Shown: in pieces, positions 22,041-32,768 of the stretch
Layout: each line of letters begins with the position of its first letter
Position numbering within the stretch: position 1 is the stretch's first letter
The notes under the pieces: generated by a model
The model's database searches: none
What the model was told of the DNA's origin: nothing
What the model saw: the letters and a program-made list of their open reading frames with translations, nothing else
DNA from: Holosporaceae bacterium
Lineage (GTDB): Bacteria > Pseudomonadota > Alphaproteobacteria > UBA7879 > UBA5542
DNA length: 64,000 nt
Assembly: GCA_022646525.1 (NCBI GenBank)
Contig: CP060261.1
Coordinates: 124,001-188,000 of the forward strand
Reading direction: 5' to 3'
Program-made: the position numbers and the translations under genes

Positions 22041-22864
22041 ATGATTAAAAAGCTTTTCTTAGTAACTTTTACTTGCGCAATGTTGGGCCATTCAAACGCC
22101 CCGTAGAAATGGGTGACGCCAACATCCGCCGTATCGAAAAAGATCTGCATCTTCTTCAAAAGTTTGTATACAAGCGCTTTGGGAGACCAAGACTTTACCG
22201 ATGCAGGCCTAACACCGCCCGCTAATGTTGATCCAGATCAAGAACAAACCTTAGAGCGCATCAACCAGCTTGAAGAAACACTTATGTCACTGACGCGTAA
22301 GTTGGAAGAGTTGTCGCACACTGTTAAAATGAAGCAGGATACAGTTGATACATTGAAAGAGCACATTTCAAAGCTAGAAACGCATATTACTACCCTTGAA
22401 AACAGCCTTAAGAATCAAGAAAAAGCATCTTTTGATGCACGCCTTAATACTGATGTCTGCTGATGCTTTTGCCCTTTTTCTTGAAACTGAATCACAGCTT
22501 CTTGCCGACTCTGAGAAAGAAAAGGCCTTTGATGTATTTACTAAGCGGTTCCCTAATCACGAAAAATACACACAAGTGCTAAAAGATTTAATCTATCTAC
22601 TCTATAAACAAGGCAAATATAAGGAGACTGCACGCCTTGCAGGGGCTTATAAAAAAAGCTCCCGACGCACGTGAAGCACCCGAAATACTTCTCTTGCTTG
22701 CATACAGTTTAAACCAACTTGGTAAAACAAAAGAAGCATGTGTAACAATCCAAAAGATTCGGTCATCTTATAAAGAGCTTTCACAAAGCTTCAAACAACG
22801 GCTTTTTGATGCAGAAAGCCAGTACAAATGCACCGTCCCCAAAAGTGACTCAAAGCCTGCTTAA
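22041..22864 (+). CDS. cpoB: Cell division coordinator CpoB (YbgF), frameshifted
   Basis: A periplasmic Tol-Pal accessory protein. It starts with the signal peptide MIKKLFLVTFTCAMLGHSNA, followed by RRIEKDLHLLQKFVYKR. A coiled-coil trimerisation segment comes next (QTLERINQLEETLMSLTRKL and onward). The C-terminal part has TPR repeats: KAFDVFTKRFPNHEK, VLKDLIYLLYKQGKYKETA, LLLLAYSLNQLGKTKEAC. CpoB normally couples outer membrane constriction to peptidoglycan synthesis. Frame breaks lie near 22105, 22180, 22440 and 22650. The order cpoB-tilS-ftsH is the standard alphaproteobacterial one, but tolB and pal are not upstream here. Confidence 0.88.
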
Positions 22865-24059
22865 AACGTTTAGTGCTTCTATGGAAGCACTGGGGCCATT
22901 TGAAAAAGAACCCCACATTGCTGTTGCCGTTTCAGGAGGCATGGATAGTCTTGCACTCACGTTTCTAGCAGAAGCTTGGGTGCGCAAACAAAATGGAAAG
23001 TTAACACTTTTCCATGTGAACCATGGTTTGCGCAAAGCATCTACTGAAGAGGCTGAAAAAGTATCTAAGTGGATGAAATCACGCGGACACACAGTGCATG
23101 TTTTAAGTTGGAATCCATCCGAGCAGCCCACAACACGCATTCAAGAACGGGCACGTCATGCACGCTATAACCTGCTTGATCGTGCTTGCCAGAAACACAA
23201 TATTCTGCACCTACTCACAGGCCATCATAAGGATGATGACATTGAAACATTTCTCATGCGAAAAGAAAAAAAAAGCAGCGATTATGGCCTTGCCGGCATG
23301 AGTCGGCTCACATACCTCGCACACTGTCGGCTACTTCGTCCTTTGCTATCTATCTCCAAGAAAAACTTAGAAACCGTTATCGAGGATCATCCATATATTG
23401 AAGACCCAAGCAATAAAAACACTTCTTTTAAGCGCGCAGCTTTACGTGAACAAGGGCTTCCCCATCAAAATATGGCACCATTTAAAGAAAAACGCCAAGA
23501 AGATGAAGCATACGCTATTTCATTTCTTGCAAAAACTTAGCGCTTTCTCCTTTTGGGTATGCCACGCTTCTTTTGAAGATGCAGCAGATAAGTCGATCAC
23601 AAATGTACAACACCAACTTGCGCTCGGCTTTGTTATCCGACATATCGGACAAACAGATTATCTGCCACGGCTTGAAGACGTTCAGACCGTCCTCGATTCA
23701 AAAACACATGCTGTATTGGCAGTACCGTTATCTACAAATATCAAAATAAAATTTGGATCACACCAGACATGCGCTTGCTGCCAAAACAATGCTCAAGCAA
23801 GGAACACACTTTGTGTGGCAAAGATACACCGTACAAACAGACCACTTAACCACGATTGCGCCCCTTGGCGAAAAAGGATGGGCGCAAGTAAAGCCCACGT
23901 ACAGTCAGACTTGCCGCTTTTACCCTTAAAAACACTGCCACTTTTTGGCAAAACGAAACTGTTTATTGCGTGCCTTTTTTTGCCGTTTTCAAACAGCAAA
24001 ATCAACTGAAAATTCAATACACACCAAAAAAATCTATCCTTGCAGAATTCTTTGTTTAA
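22809..24059 (+). CDS. tilS: tRNA(Ile)-lysidine synthase TilS, frameshifted
   Basis: TilS makes lysidine at position 34 of tRNA-Ile(CAU). The N-type PP-loop is complete: HIAVAVSGGMDSLALTFLAE, then HVNHGLRKASTEEAEKV, RIQERARHARYNLL and LLTGHHKDDDIETFLMR. The central part reads GLAGMSRL, LLRPLLSISKKNLE and YIEDPSNKNTSFKRAALRE. The C-terminal substrate domain is split by at least three breaks (about 23470-23530, 23745 and 23970) and ends AVFKQQNQLKIQYTP. The chosen start ATG 22809 overlaps cpoB by 56 bases; it keeps the helix SLLKTFSASMEALGPFE that precedes the PP-loop in alphaproteobacterial relatives. Length is about 417 residues. Confidence 0.92.
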
Positions 24060-24092
24060 GACTACACTTTCAGTCGTTTTAAGGAGTTTTAT

Positions 24093-25991
24093 ATGAGCAC
24101 CAATCAAAAAATTTTTTGATTCTTCTGCTATTAGTGGCAGGACTGTTTTTTATTTATCAGAATTTTCTAGATCATTCGACAAAAGCCAAAGGAAACCAAA
24201 TTGACTACACCACTTTTCAACAAGCTGTACAGTCAAATGATATCCAAGATGTCGAGATGCGAGGCGACACCATCAAAGGGCACCGCCTAAACGGCACGCC
24301 TTTCTTAACCCGTGTACCTGAACATACAGATGTCGCCAACACTTTGGCCCAAAAAGGCATTAAAGTGCAGGCCAAAAGTCGCGATGAAGACAAATCAACC
24401 TTTTGGAGCATTTTAATTTCCTGGTTCCCAACGCTTCTCTTTATTGGCGTGTGGGTTTATTTTTACAGACAAATGCAGTCTGGGGGTGGAAAAGCCCTTG
24501 GGTTTGGCAAATCAAAGGCAAAAATGCTGGTTCAAAAAACCGGCAAGGTCACATTCAAAGATGTTGCCGGCATTGCAGAGTCGAAGCAAGAAGTTGAAGA
24601 AATTGTCGAGTTTTTAAGAGATCCTCAGAAATTTCAAAGACTCGGCGGGCAAATCCCCAAAGGTGTTCTGCTTATTGGTTCTCCTGGAAACGGTAAAACG
24701 CTTTTAGCGAGGGCTATTGCAGGTGAAGCCAATGTTCCCTTTTTTAGTATCTCAGGGTCAGACTTTGTTGAAATGTTTGTGGGTGTGGGTGCAAGCCGTG
24801 TCCGCGATATGTTCGAGCAAGCAAAGAAACATGCGCCTTGCATTCTGTTTATAGATGAAATTGATGCCGTTGGCCGTCACAGAGGTGCCGGTGTGGGTGG
24901 TGGCAACGATGAACGCGAGCAAACGCTCAACCAACTTCTTGTTGAAATGGATGGCTTTGAATCAAACGAAGGCATCATTTTGGTGGCTGCCACCAACCGC
25001 CCTGATGTTTTAGACCCAGCCCTTCTGCGCCCTGGGCGCTTTGATCGACAGGTTGTTGTGCCCGCACCAGATGTTAATGGACGCGAAGAAATTCTTAAGG
25101 TGCACATTAAAAAAGTAACGGCAGCAGAAGATGTTGATATGCGCATTATTGCACGGGGCACACCTGGGTTTTCAGGTGCCGATTTGGCAAACCTTGTAAA
25201 CGAAGCCGCCCTTCTTTCTGCACGAAAAGGCCGTCGCTTTGTTACCATGGAAGAACTGGAAGAAGCAAAAGACAAGGTCATGATGGGTACAGAGAGACGC
25301 TCTCTTGCCATGTCTGATGAAGAGAAAAAACTCACTGCTTATCATGAGGCAGGCCATGCCCTTGTTGGTTTTTATTTGCCCGATTCAGATCCCATTCATA
25401 AAGCAACCATTATTCCTCGTGGGCGTGCCCTTGGCATGGTGATGCGCCTTCCAGAAGGTGATCGCTTATCGATGAATCTTGCCAAGCTAAAAGCAGACCT
25501 TGCTGTTGCGATGGGTGGACGTGTTGCTGAAGAAAAAATATTTGGCAAAAGCAAAGTCACCACAGGCGCGTCTTCAGATATTCGATATGCAACTGAAATT
25601 GCACGCCGTATGGTAACTGAATGGGGCCTCAGCGATAAAATGGGGCCTATTACCTACGGTGCACCACAGCAAGAATTATTCTTAGGGCATTCTGTAACAC
25701 AAACACAAACCATGTCTGAAGAAACGGCAAGATCTGTTGACGCAGAAATATACCGGATTGTGCAAGAAGGGTACAAAACTGCAAAAAAACTTCTTAAAGC
25801 ATGCAGACCAACTAGAATCTCTTGCCCAAGCATTAATTGAATTTGAAACATTAACAGGCGAAGAAATTAAAGATCTTTTCTCTGGAAAAAAATTAAAGCC
25901 TTTAAAAAAGAAAAAGGACCGTGTCGTTAAAAAAACATCTCTTCCTGTTTTGAAGGATACAAACTCAAAGAAGGAAAAAGACGGTAAGTAA
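24093..25991 (+). CDS. ftsH: ATP-dependent zinc metalloprotease FtsH, two frameshifts
   Basis: A membrane-anchored AAA+ protease that controls LPS synthesis and removes damaged membrane proteins. ATG 24093 has an AAGGAG site 7 bases upstream. One missing T in the run near 24112 breaks the first helix. Helix 1 (ILLLLVAGLFFIYQ) and helix 2 (FWSILISWFPTLLFIGVWV) enclose a periplasmic domain. The AAA part has GSPGNGKTLLARAIAG (Walker A), CILFIDEIDAVGRHRGAG (Walker B and pore-side region) and the SRH AATNRPDVLDPALLRPGRFD. The protease site is AYHEAGHALVG (HEAGH), with a downstream zinc-binding Asp region. A second break at about 25795 leads to a basic tail. Walker A begins GSPGNG instead of the usual GPPGTG, an uncommon variant. 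Confidence 0.96.
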
Positions 25992-25995
25992 GGCC

Positions 25996-27366
25996 ATGAA
26001 AAAAAAATTTTTTTTTGGGACAGATGGTATTCGTGGCCTTGTGAATAAAAGGCAGCATGACCCCTGGCATGCTAACTAAGATTGCACAAGCAACAGGCCT
26101 TTACTTTCAAAAAGAACCACGCAGACACATTGTCGTTATTGGAAAAGACACAAGACTATCTGGGTATTTAGTAGAACCTGCCTTAACGTCAGGATTTATT
26201 TCTATGGGCATGGATGTTGTTCTTGTAGGGCCCGTCCCTACCCCTGCCGTTTCTTTATTAACTAAATCTCTTCGAGCAGACTTGGGTGTTATGATTTCAG
26301 CATCGCATAACCCCTACACAGATAATGGCTTAAAGTTTTTTACTTCCGAAGGTCTACAAACTAACAGACGCACAAGAACTAGAAATTGAAGAGCTCGTCC
26401 AAACTTTTGATCAAAAAAAACTTTCCCCAGCAACCACTTTGGGGCGCGCCAAAAGATTAGATGACGCAGCAGGTCGATATGTTGAGTTCATTAAATCTAC
26501 GTTTCCAGCTGGCAAACGCCTTGATGGACTGAAAGTTGTCATCGATTGTGCAAAAACGGTGCTGCTTACAAAAAATTGCACCCATGGTTTTATGGGAACT
26601 GGGCGCTGAAGTGATCGCAATCGGGGTAGACCCCAATGGGCGTAACATCAACTTAGACTGTGGTGCAACCTCTCCTCAAACAATGGCAGAGCGTGTTTTA
26701 GAAGAAAAAGCAGACATTGGTATCGCCCTTGACGGTGATGCGGATCGTATCATTATTTCTGATGAAAAAGGCACGATCATTGAAGGCGATAAAATTATTG
26801 GTGCCATTGCCTATGCATGGAAAAAAGAAGGGCGCCTTAAAAACAACTGCATTGTGACAACAATTATGTCCAATGGTGGTTTAAAAAAATATCTCGAAAA
26901 AGAAAACGTACAAGTCATTCAAACCCCTGTTGGAGACCGCCATGTTGGGCAAGCCATGAACAAGTATGGTTGTAATATTGGGGGCGAACCCTCTGGGCAC
27001 GTTATCTTAAATGATTACGGTGCCACTGGAGACGGCCTTTTAACCGCCCTTCAAATTTTGGCAATTATGGTACAGTCTGGTGACAAGGCAAGCAAAATTT
27101 GTACCCCTTTTTCTTTGTCGCCACAGATGATTAAAAACATTCCATTGCACAATAAATCACTTTTGGAAGAAGGCGATGTTAAAAATAAAATAGAAAAGCT
27201 TTCAGAAAATCTAAAAAAAGAAGGGGGACGGGTACTTGTACGTCCTTCCGGGACAGAGCCTGTTGTGCGCATCATGGCTGAAGGCCCTAATAAAGAAGAT
27301 CTGGCGCACGCCATCAGCACAATCGCAGCATTCCTTAAGGAAGAAGACAAAGATCGCAACGCATAA
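25996..27366 (+). CDS. glmM: Phosphoglucosamine mutase GlmM, frameshifted
   Basis: GlmM converts glucosamine-6-phosphate to glucosamine-1-phosphate for peptidoglycan and LPS. The start MKKKFFFGTDGIRGLVN carries the FGTDGIRG motif. The phosphoserine loop is GVMISASHNPYTDNG, the metal loop is IALDGDADRIIISDEKG and the sugar-binding loop is GGEPSGHVILNDYGATGDG. The phosphate-binding domain ends with VLVRPSGTEPVVRIMAEGP. Breaks lie near 26050, 26360 and 26560. Length of about 457 residues is standard. It starts 4 bases after ftsH; ftsH-glmM is a common bacterial pair. Confidence 0.95.
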
Positions 27367-27382
27367 CGCGCGTCATCTACAG

Positions 27383-27610
27383 TTATTTTTTAGAGATATT
27401 AAGGCCTTGGAAACGGTCTTTGAATTTACCAACCTGACCACCAGCATTAAGAAGACGTTGTACGCCAGTCCAAGCAGGGTGGTTATTTGGATCAATCTGC
27501 AGCGTAAGAACATCACCTTTTTTGCCCCAAGTCGAACGTGTTTCGTACTCGGTTCCATCCGTCATAACGACTTTAATCATATGGTAATCGGGGTGAATAT
27601 CTTTCTTCAT
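27383..27610 (-). CDS. rpmE: 50S ribosomal protein L31
   Basis: A 75-residue protein starting MKKDIHPDYHMIKVVMTDG, then STWGKKGDVLTLQIDPNNHP and ending with a short lysine-rich tail. It has no zinc-binding cysteines, so it is the zinc-free alphaproteobacterial L31. The ATG at 27610 gives the family N-terminus; a TTG two codons upstream is less likely. It is convergent with glmM (16-base gap). Confidence 0.95.
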   Translation of the reverse strand: MKKDIHPDYHMIKVVMTDGTEYETRSTWGKKGDVLTLQIDPNNHPAWTGVQRLLNAGGQVGKFKDRFQGLNISKK

Positions 27611-27676
27611 AATCAATTCCTTAGCAATTTATTCTCCATGTTCTAGTCAAAAAATGTTAGAAAAAGCAAGAAAAAT

Positions 27677-27704
27677 TTGAATATTCCAAATAATTTCGTA
27701 AAAT
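27677..27704 (+). promoter_or_regulatory. Putative sigma-70 promoter of trcR
   Basis: TTGAAT (27677-27682) and TAAAAT (27699-27704) are 16 bases apart, about 90 bases before the trcR ATG. A short inverted repeat (AGGCCC and GGGCCT, 27719-27744) lies in the predicted leader. The match is by eye only. Confidence 0.35.
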
Positions 27705-27792
27705 ACCTTTTACGAATTAGGCCCTGATCCATAATATGGGCCTCTTAGTTAGAGAAAACTCTAAACGTTAAAGTTTTTAAGAGACATCCATT

Positions 27793-28379
27793 ATGGCAGC
27801 CCCATTAATGCCAAAAGCAACAGCCGCATGGTTACTAGATAACACTACACTTACTTTCGAGCAAATTGCAGACTTTTGCCATTTACACCCACTTGAGGGT
27901 GCAATCTTTGGCAGACGGCGAAACATTCATCGTTGGTGTCGACCCTGTTGCAACAGACCAGCTGACACTTGAAGAAATTGAAGCAGGCACGAAAGATCCT
28001 CTGCACAAGCTGAAGCTTAAGCAAGAAATTTCTGCCAAAATGCGTCGTACAAGTGGCCCTAAGTATACCCCCTTAATCGTCGACAAGACAAGCCAGACGC
28101 TGTTTCTTGGCTTCTACGCAATTGTGGAAATCTGAGTGATAACCAAATTATAAAAGCTAGTAGGTACAACGAAAAAATACGATTGATAAAATTCGTGAAC
28201 GCACACACTGGAACTTTAAGAATTTAAAGCCCCGCAACCCGGTAGAGCTGGAGTTATGCACCCAGGCTGATCTTGATGAAACCATGGAGCTTGCGAATAA
28301 GAGAGAAGCCCGTGCCCAGGAAGCTGAAGCAGCCAACAAAAAGTCTGCGAAAGAAAAGAAGTCATCTAAAGTAAAGTAA
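27793..28379 (+). CDS. trcR: DUF1013 family regulator TrcR, frameshifted
   Basis: The protein starts MAAPLMPKATAAWLLDNTTL, then FEQIADFCHLHPLEV and QSLADGE, the DUF1013 N-terminus, a helix-turn-helix-like region found only in alphaproteobacteria. In Caulobacter the family member TrcR associates with RNA polymerase and affects cell-cycle transcription. After breaks near 27890-27900 and 28110-28160, the second helix-turn-helix follows: an AVSWLLRN-like helix, then KNTIDKIRERTHWNFKNLKP and NPVELELCTQADLDETMELA. The tail is lysine/alanine rich. The stop codon touches the GTG of the next gene. Length is about 195 residues. Confidence 0.88.
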
Positions 28380-28828
28380 GTGTTTGAGTGGGCCCTTTCC
28401 CCCATTCATGGGCCTGTTTTTTTTATTTCACTTTGGTTGTGCGCTGGCGACTTTCTGCATCGTAAAGTTTTTCATCTACCACTTTTTATTTTATTCGTAT
28501 TTGGTCTTGCACATACGTCCGTTTATGAAAAACCTTTAACAGTGCCCTTTCTTATGGCGAGTGTTGCAGCACTTCTTCAGATTTTATTCCCTAAAAAATA
28601 GGCGTTGGAGACTTAAAGCTACTGTGGGTATGCTCATTTTTTTATACCAATGACCCAACTTTCTCTTTTCTTGGTTTGCGCCGGCCTTTTGGTTTAGGAA
28701 TGCATACTTTTTTACAAAGTCGCTTATCAAAAGCCAAAACACCTTTTGCACCCTCCCTTCTTTTCAGTCTAAACATTTGCTTGCTTTTTCCTAAAAACAC
28801 CTCTCTTTTTCCCTTTGTTATTTCATAG
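28380..28828 (+). CDS. Type IV prepilin peptidase (A24 family), compact form, frameshifted
   Basis: The first reading frame gives a membrane protein with LCAGDFLHRKVFHLPLFILF, whose Asp fits the first catalytic Asp of A24 peptidases (D followed by K/R and I/V-P in a helix pair). It stops at TAG 28599. Adding one base to the A-run there continues as IGVGDLKLLWVCSFFY, the GxGD motif with the second catalytic Asp. The frame then runs on to TAG 28826-28828. The restored protein has about 150 residues and lacks the N-terminal cysteine/methyltransferase domain of PilD, like the CpaA/TadV class. The product would cleave prepilin leader peptides. The ATPase and platform genes follow. Two Asp motifs in the right order make this call fairly safe. 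Confidence 0.72.
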
Positions 28829-28863
28829 TTTTTTATTAAGATGCTTTGCAAAAAAGGTAAAGC

Positions 28864-30101
28864 ATGACCATGAAAACCACTTCGCCACAAAAAGCATGCG
28901 CATTTTGTGCATGAAGAAGTTCCTCTTACCCCTCTACCACAGAGAAAAACACAATACAAAAAAGATATTTATAGAGGCACTACTATCAAAGACAGCCAAT
29001 CTCTTTATTTCAAAAAGTGATAGCGGAATAACAATCCCAGAACTTTTTAGACGCCCTCATACAAGATGGTGTTACACAGTCTGCAAGCGATATTCACCTA
29101 TTCCCACGCAACCAAACTGTTGATGTTCAATATAGGATTGATGGCAATTTGTATACGATTGGTTCGCTCCACGAGAATGTATGGAAAGCACTGGTTGTGC
29201 ATATTAAAGTTTTAGGCAATTTAAATATTGCAGAAAGTCATTTTCCACAAAGTGGACGGTTTGAGAAAATCTAGGCACACACATTGATATACGTGTTTCA
29301 ACACATCCCACCAATTGCAGCGAATCTATTGTTTTACGTTTATTAAGCCAGAAAGAGCACTTTCAGCACCTTAACCAAATTGGCCTCTTGCCCTCCCTCA
29401 AAAACGCCATCATCAAAATTACGCAAAAAGAATGAAGGGCTTTTATCGTTACAGGGCCAACAGGGTCTGGGGAAAACTTCGACACTCTATGCTATTTTAC
29501 AAACCATACAAACCCCTCACCTGAACATTGTAACGCTTGAACAGCCCATCGAATACCGTATGAATGGGGTAAAACAAACCGAAATTCAAGATGACGGCAA
29601 ACTGTCCTTTGAAGCAGGGGTTCGATCTCTTTTAAGGCAAGATCCTGATATTATTTTAATTGGTGAAACACGCGACACAGAAACGGCCAAATGGTGTTCC
29701 GTGCCACCATGACGGGGCATCAGACATTTACAACACTTCACACAAAAAACAGCCCAGGGCGTTTTGCAGCAGCTCAAAAAGATTTAGGCATCCAAGATAC
29801 AGATATTAAAGAAAATATTTCGGGCATTTTAGGCCAAAGACTGTATCGAAAGCTTTGTCATGCCTGCAAAAAACCGCACCCATTTATTTATAAAAATAAA
29901 ACCTACCAGGATCTCGCCCCATAGGTTGCAAGGCATGCCGTCAATCAGGGGTATTTAGGCCGCCTTCCCATCGCTGAGCTTCTCGTGTTCTCAAAAAAAG
30001 AATTTGAAAAGTTACCAACCATAGAAGAGCAAGCTTTGTTTCACATCAAAAAGGAAATATGTTTTTTTGAGGACGTACAATTGCTCTTAGAGACCACATA
30101 A
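28864..30101 (+). CDS. GspE/PilB-type secretion or pilus assembly ATPase, frameshifted
   Basis: The cytoplasmic hexameric motor of type II secretion or type IV pili. After a poorly readable N-terminus comes FLDALIQDGVTQSASDIHL and FPRNQTVDVQYRIDG, the N2 domain. The Walker A loop reads IVTGPTGSG, and after one extra base GKTSTLYAIL. The Asp box and Walker B follow as SLLRQDPDIILIGETRD. The His box region has ATMTGHQTFTTLHTKNS. The C-terminal tetracysteine zinc finger is CHACKKP and, after another break, GCKACRQSGYLGRLPIAELL. Breaks lie near 29030-29060, 29270, 29400, 29470, 29690 and 29920. The start is uncertain: ATG 28864 is the first candidate. The stop is directly followed by the ATG of the platform protein. 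Confidence 0.85.
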
Positions 30102-31277
30102 ATGACACAATACACCTATAAATGCCTTCAAAATGAAAAAGATTATTGAAGGCCAAACAGAACAGAGCTAGTTTCAAAAAACTTACAGCAGTTCTTTCAA
30201 GAACAGCAAATGTATCCCCTCTTCTACTGTCCCACTGCATGGATTCCACAGAAGAAGCTAAAACAGATGACATACATAGCATGATCCAGCAAATGTCTTA
30301 TCTTATGGACACAGGACTTAAACTTGTGCCTGCATTAAAAAAAGTGGGACATCACAACGAAAGGTTGAAAAAATATGTCAACACATGGCACGCGATGTCG
30401 CCATGGGCCAGCCTTTTTTCTCAAGCATTTAAGAAGTACACATCTCATAAAGCACATATTATTCACGGCCTTCTTCTTGTGGGGAATCTAAAGGCGACTT
30501 AAAAGATGCTTTCAAAGCTTGTGATCGAGTACCTGTCTTGGCAACAAAAACAACAGAAGAAAATCATGGAGGCCCTTCGCTACCCCTTCTGTCTTGCGCT
30601 TTTAATGGGTGCAATGTTGTGGGGTTTTTTGAATTCCTGATCCCCTCTTAAAGCCATCTATAGAACTTTCATCACAAACCAGCTGGGCAACGTACAGCAT
30701 TTTTTACATACATAGTTTTTATCAAAACAACTTATCTTTCTGCCTATTTATTTTCTTAACAGTGGCTGCCATGCTTTTTTTCTTCAACCGATACATGCCA
30801 GAGAGAAAAGAAAAGCTTCTACAGCATGCCCCAATTATTGGCACGTTTCGGGCCCAACTTTCTTTATATCAGTTTTCAAAAGAAATGAGTGTTTTGCTTG
30901 ATGCAGGGACATCACTACGGCAAAAGCCTCCAGGTGGCGTGCCAAAGCAACTACCAACCCCATCTTCAAAAAAAATTTGAGGAAACTTTATATCGAATTG
31001 AAAAAGGATGCGCCTTTTCTGATGCACTTTCAGCACACCGTCAAATTCCTCAACTTTCTTTAGATATGATTCGTGCAGGGAACAGTCAAACAAGCTTGGA
31101 CAAAGTTTTTTTGTTTTATCAGGTTCTTTTTCATGATGCGCTTGAACACAAATTAAACCTTCTTAGAAGTTATATACCCCCTCTTCTTTTTGTTTTATGG
31201 GCAGCATTTTGATATGGATTTTCCTAGGTCTGTTTTACCCACTTTATGACATGCCCTTCTTAGAAAGCATGCCATGA
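30102..31277 (+). CDS. GspF/PilC-type platform protein, frameshifted
   Basis: An inner membrane platform of the same secretion/pilus machine. It begins MTQYTYKCLQNEKD, matching the usual start of PilC/GspF, and restarts after a break near 30140. The first GspF domain includes IQQMSYLMDTGLKLVPALKK, the second YQFSKEMSVLLDAGTSL. GspF domains typically contain LAxLLxAGxPL. The later segment ALSAHRQIPQLSLDMIRAGN fits the FPxxxxxMIxxGE element, and LLRSYIPPLLFVLW with the final helix IWIFLGLFYPLYDM closes the protein. Breaks lie near 30145, 30490, 30620-30720, 30930 and 31200. Length of about 391 residues is typical. Confidence 0.8.
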
Positions 31278-31784
31278 AAAAAAAACACCTCCCTTAAAGT
31301 TATTGAGTACAAAAATCTGAAGTTAAAAGAGATTATATTTCTTTTGACGCACACTTCTTTAACTTAAAACAGTGTTTCTTACTTTTTTATTGACCAACAG
31401 ATGATTATTTTAACAACATCCATACCTCCAGCACACAAATGTAATGCATTTTGTGTTTAAAACTCTTCAGAGGAAGAAACTGGAAAAGGTGGGTGTATTT
31501 ACCTATCAAGCCCAAAAATGTGTCTGTAATGATTGGGATTTATAATAAAAAATCTTAGCCTCTCACATCAAAGAAACTTCACTGCTCGATGATCAAGAAC
31601 TAGCAACCTTTGTCGATACATTTTTTCCCAAAACTGGGCATAAAATAAAGAGATTCCAGTGCATGAAATCCCTTTAACGGTACGATCTCCAATGTCTTTA
31701 AAGCTCACACAAGCAGAGGTGTTCTTTGCTGCAATCATCACCACTATAACTTTCTTCACACTTTTTTTCTGCATTTTTCAATAA
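31278..31784 (+). pseudogene. Unrecognised degenerate ORF downstream of the pilus/secretion genes
   Basis: No single frame stays open across this stretch. The last third reads well: ILASHIKETSLLDDQELATF, VDTFFPKTGHKIKRF, then after a break IPVHEIPLTVRSPMSL and a C-terminal hydrophobic helix FFAAIITTITFFTLFF ending at TAA 31782-31784. Upstream, KVGVFTYQAQKCVCNDWDL is followed by two stops. The position after the platform gene suggests a secretion or pilus accessory protein with a C-terminal membrane anchor, but no family is recognised. It may be a frameshifted real gene or a decayed one. The same-strand layout and the terminator just after it mark it as the end of the operon. Confidence 0.35.
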
Positions 31785-31811
31785 AAAAAAGGGCAGTTCT
31801 GCCCCTTTTTT
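31783..31811. terminator. Intrinsic terminator, usable from both strands
   Basis: A-run, GGGCAGTTCTGCCC hairpin (31791-31804), then C and a T-run. It lies between two convergent transcription units, the pilus cluster and the BI-1 gene. Confidence 0.8.
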
Positions 31812-31825
31812 CATTTCTTAGAAAA

Positions 31826-32566
31826 TTAACGTCGGTCTCCTAAGAAACGTAACAAAACAAAAATAAGTTAATGAAATCTAAGTAAAGCGCCAAAGCACCC
31901 ATCACTGCTTTTTTTGACTGCACCTCTGAAGAATCATGCTCGTAATAAAGCTCTTTAATGCGCTGCGTATCATAAGCCGTTAACCCTGTAAAAATTAAAA
32001 CACCTAATACAGAGATAATGAATTCCATGCCTGTACTTTTCAGGAAAATGTTCACGACCGAAGCAATAACAATTCCCAGCAGTCCCATAAATAGGAAGGA
32101 CCCAAACCTAGAAAGATCTTTCTTTGTAACATAGCCATAAAGACTCATGGCACCGAAAACGCTTGATGTAATAAAAGAAAACCCGCATCAAACTGGCCCC
32201 CGTATAAACCAAAAAATGGAGGATAGCGTTAGCCCCATTAAGCCAGCATACGCCCAAAAAACAAGTTGGGCCGTTGTGGCACGGATATGATTAATGCGAA
32301 TCGATAGATAAAGTACGGTCCCCAACTGCGCGAAGAAAAGAAGCCATGTAAAACCACTAGGGGGCAACACGACCTGTTACATCGACCGAAAAAAGAAGTT
32401 GCTGTAACGCAGGCACGTGCAATGCCCCATAGGAAACAAAGCCTGTCAGTGCCAATCCAAAGAACATATATCCAAAAACTTTGATCATGTATGAACGAAG
32501 ACCATGATCCATTTCCATTGATTTAGATCCTGTTTCGTTAATGATCTTATAACGTAGATTTGCCAT
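31826..32566 (-). CDS. Bax inhibitor-1/YccA family membrane protein, frameshifted
   Basis: A seven-helix inner membrane protein of the BI-1/TMBIM family. It starts MANLRYKIINETG, then GLRSYMIKVFGYMFFGLALT (helix 1). The middle segment has LLFFAQLGTVLYLSIRINHI and YAGLMGLTLSSIFW. The C-terminal half has FLFMGLLGIVIASVVNIFL and VLGVLIFTGLTAYDTQRIKE, the family signature TAYDTQ with the conserved Asp, and ends FLGDRR. Breaks are near 32365, 32190 and 31850. Relatives act as calcium-leak or stress-response proteins, or interact with FtsH. Length is about 247 residues. Confidence 0.9.
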
Positions 32567-32768
32567 AGGTTTATTACTCCTTAAACACATAAAAACATGT
32601 GAATGTTATCATACAGTTTTTTCGAAAACAATATATGACGCTGCACGCACATATTTTAAAGCTTGTTTTTTGAGAGAAGGGACATGTATAAGTAGTTTTT
32701 ACTTGATTTGGTTGAAAAAAACTTTACATTTAAAAATGCAATTAAAACAATACAGTTAGGAAATAATC

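Noticed and set aside
24877..25335. Minus-strand 152-codon ORF inside ftsH
   Set aside because: It lies opposite the highly conserved AAA domain of ftsH and is a shadow of its codon bias.
28642..28959. Minus-strand 105-codon ORF opposite the prepilin peptidase
   Set aside because: The plus strand carries the GxGD motif in a continuing frame, and the minus frame has no recognisable domain.
31278..31784. Minor pseudopilin
   Set aside because: No cleavable prepilin leader (G followed by F-T/S-L-I-E) can be read; the membrane helix is at the C-terminus instead.
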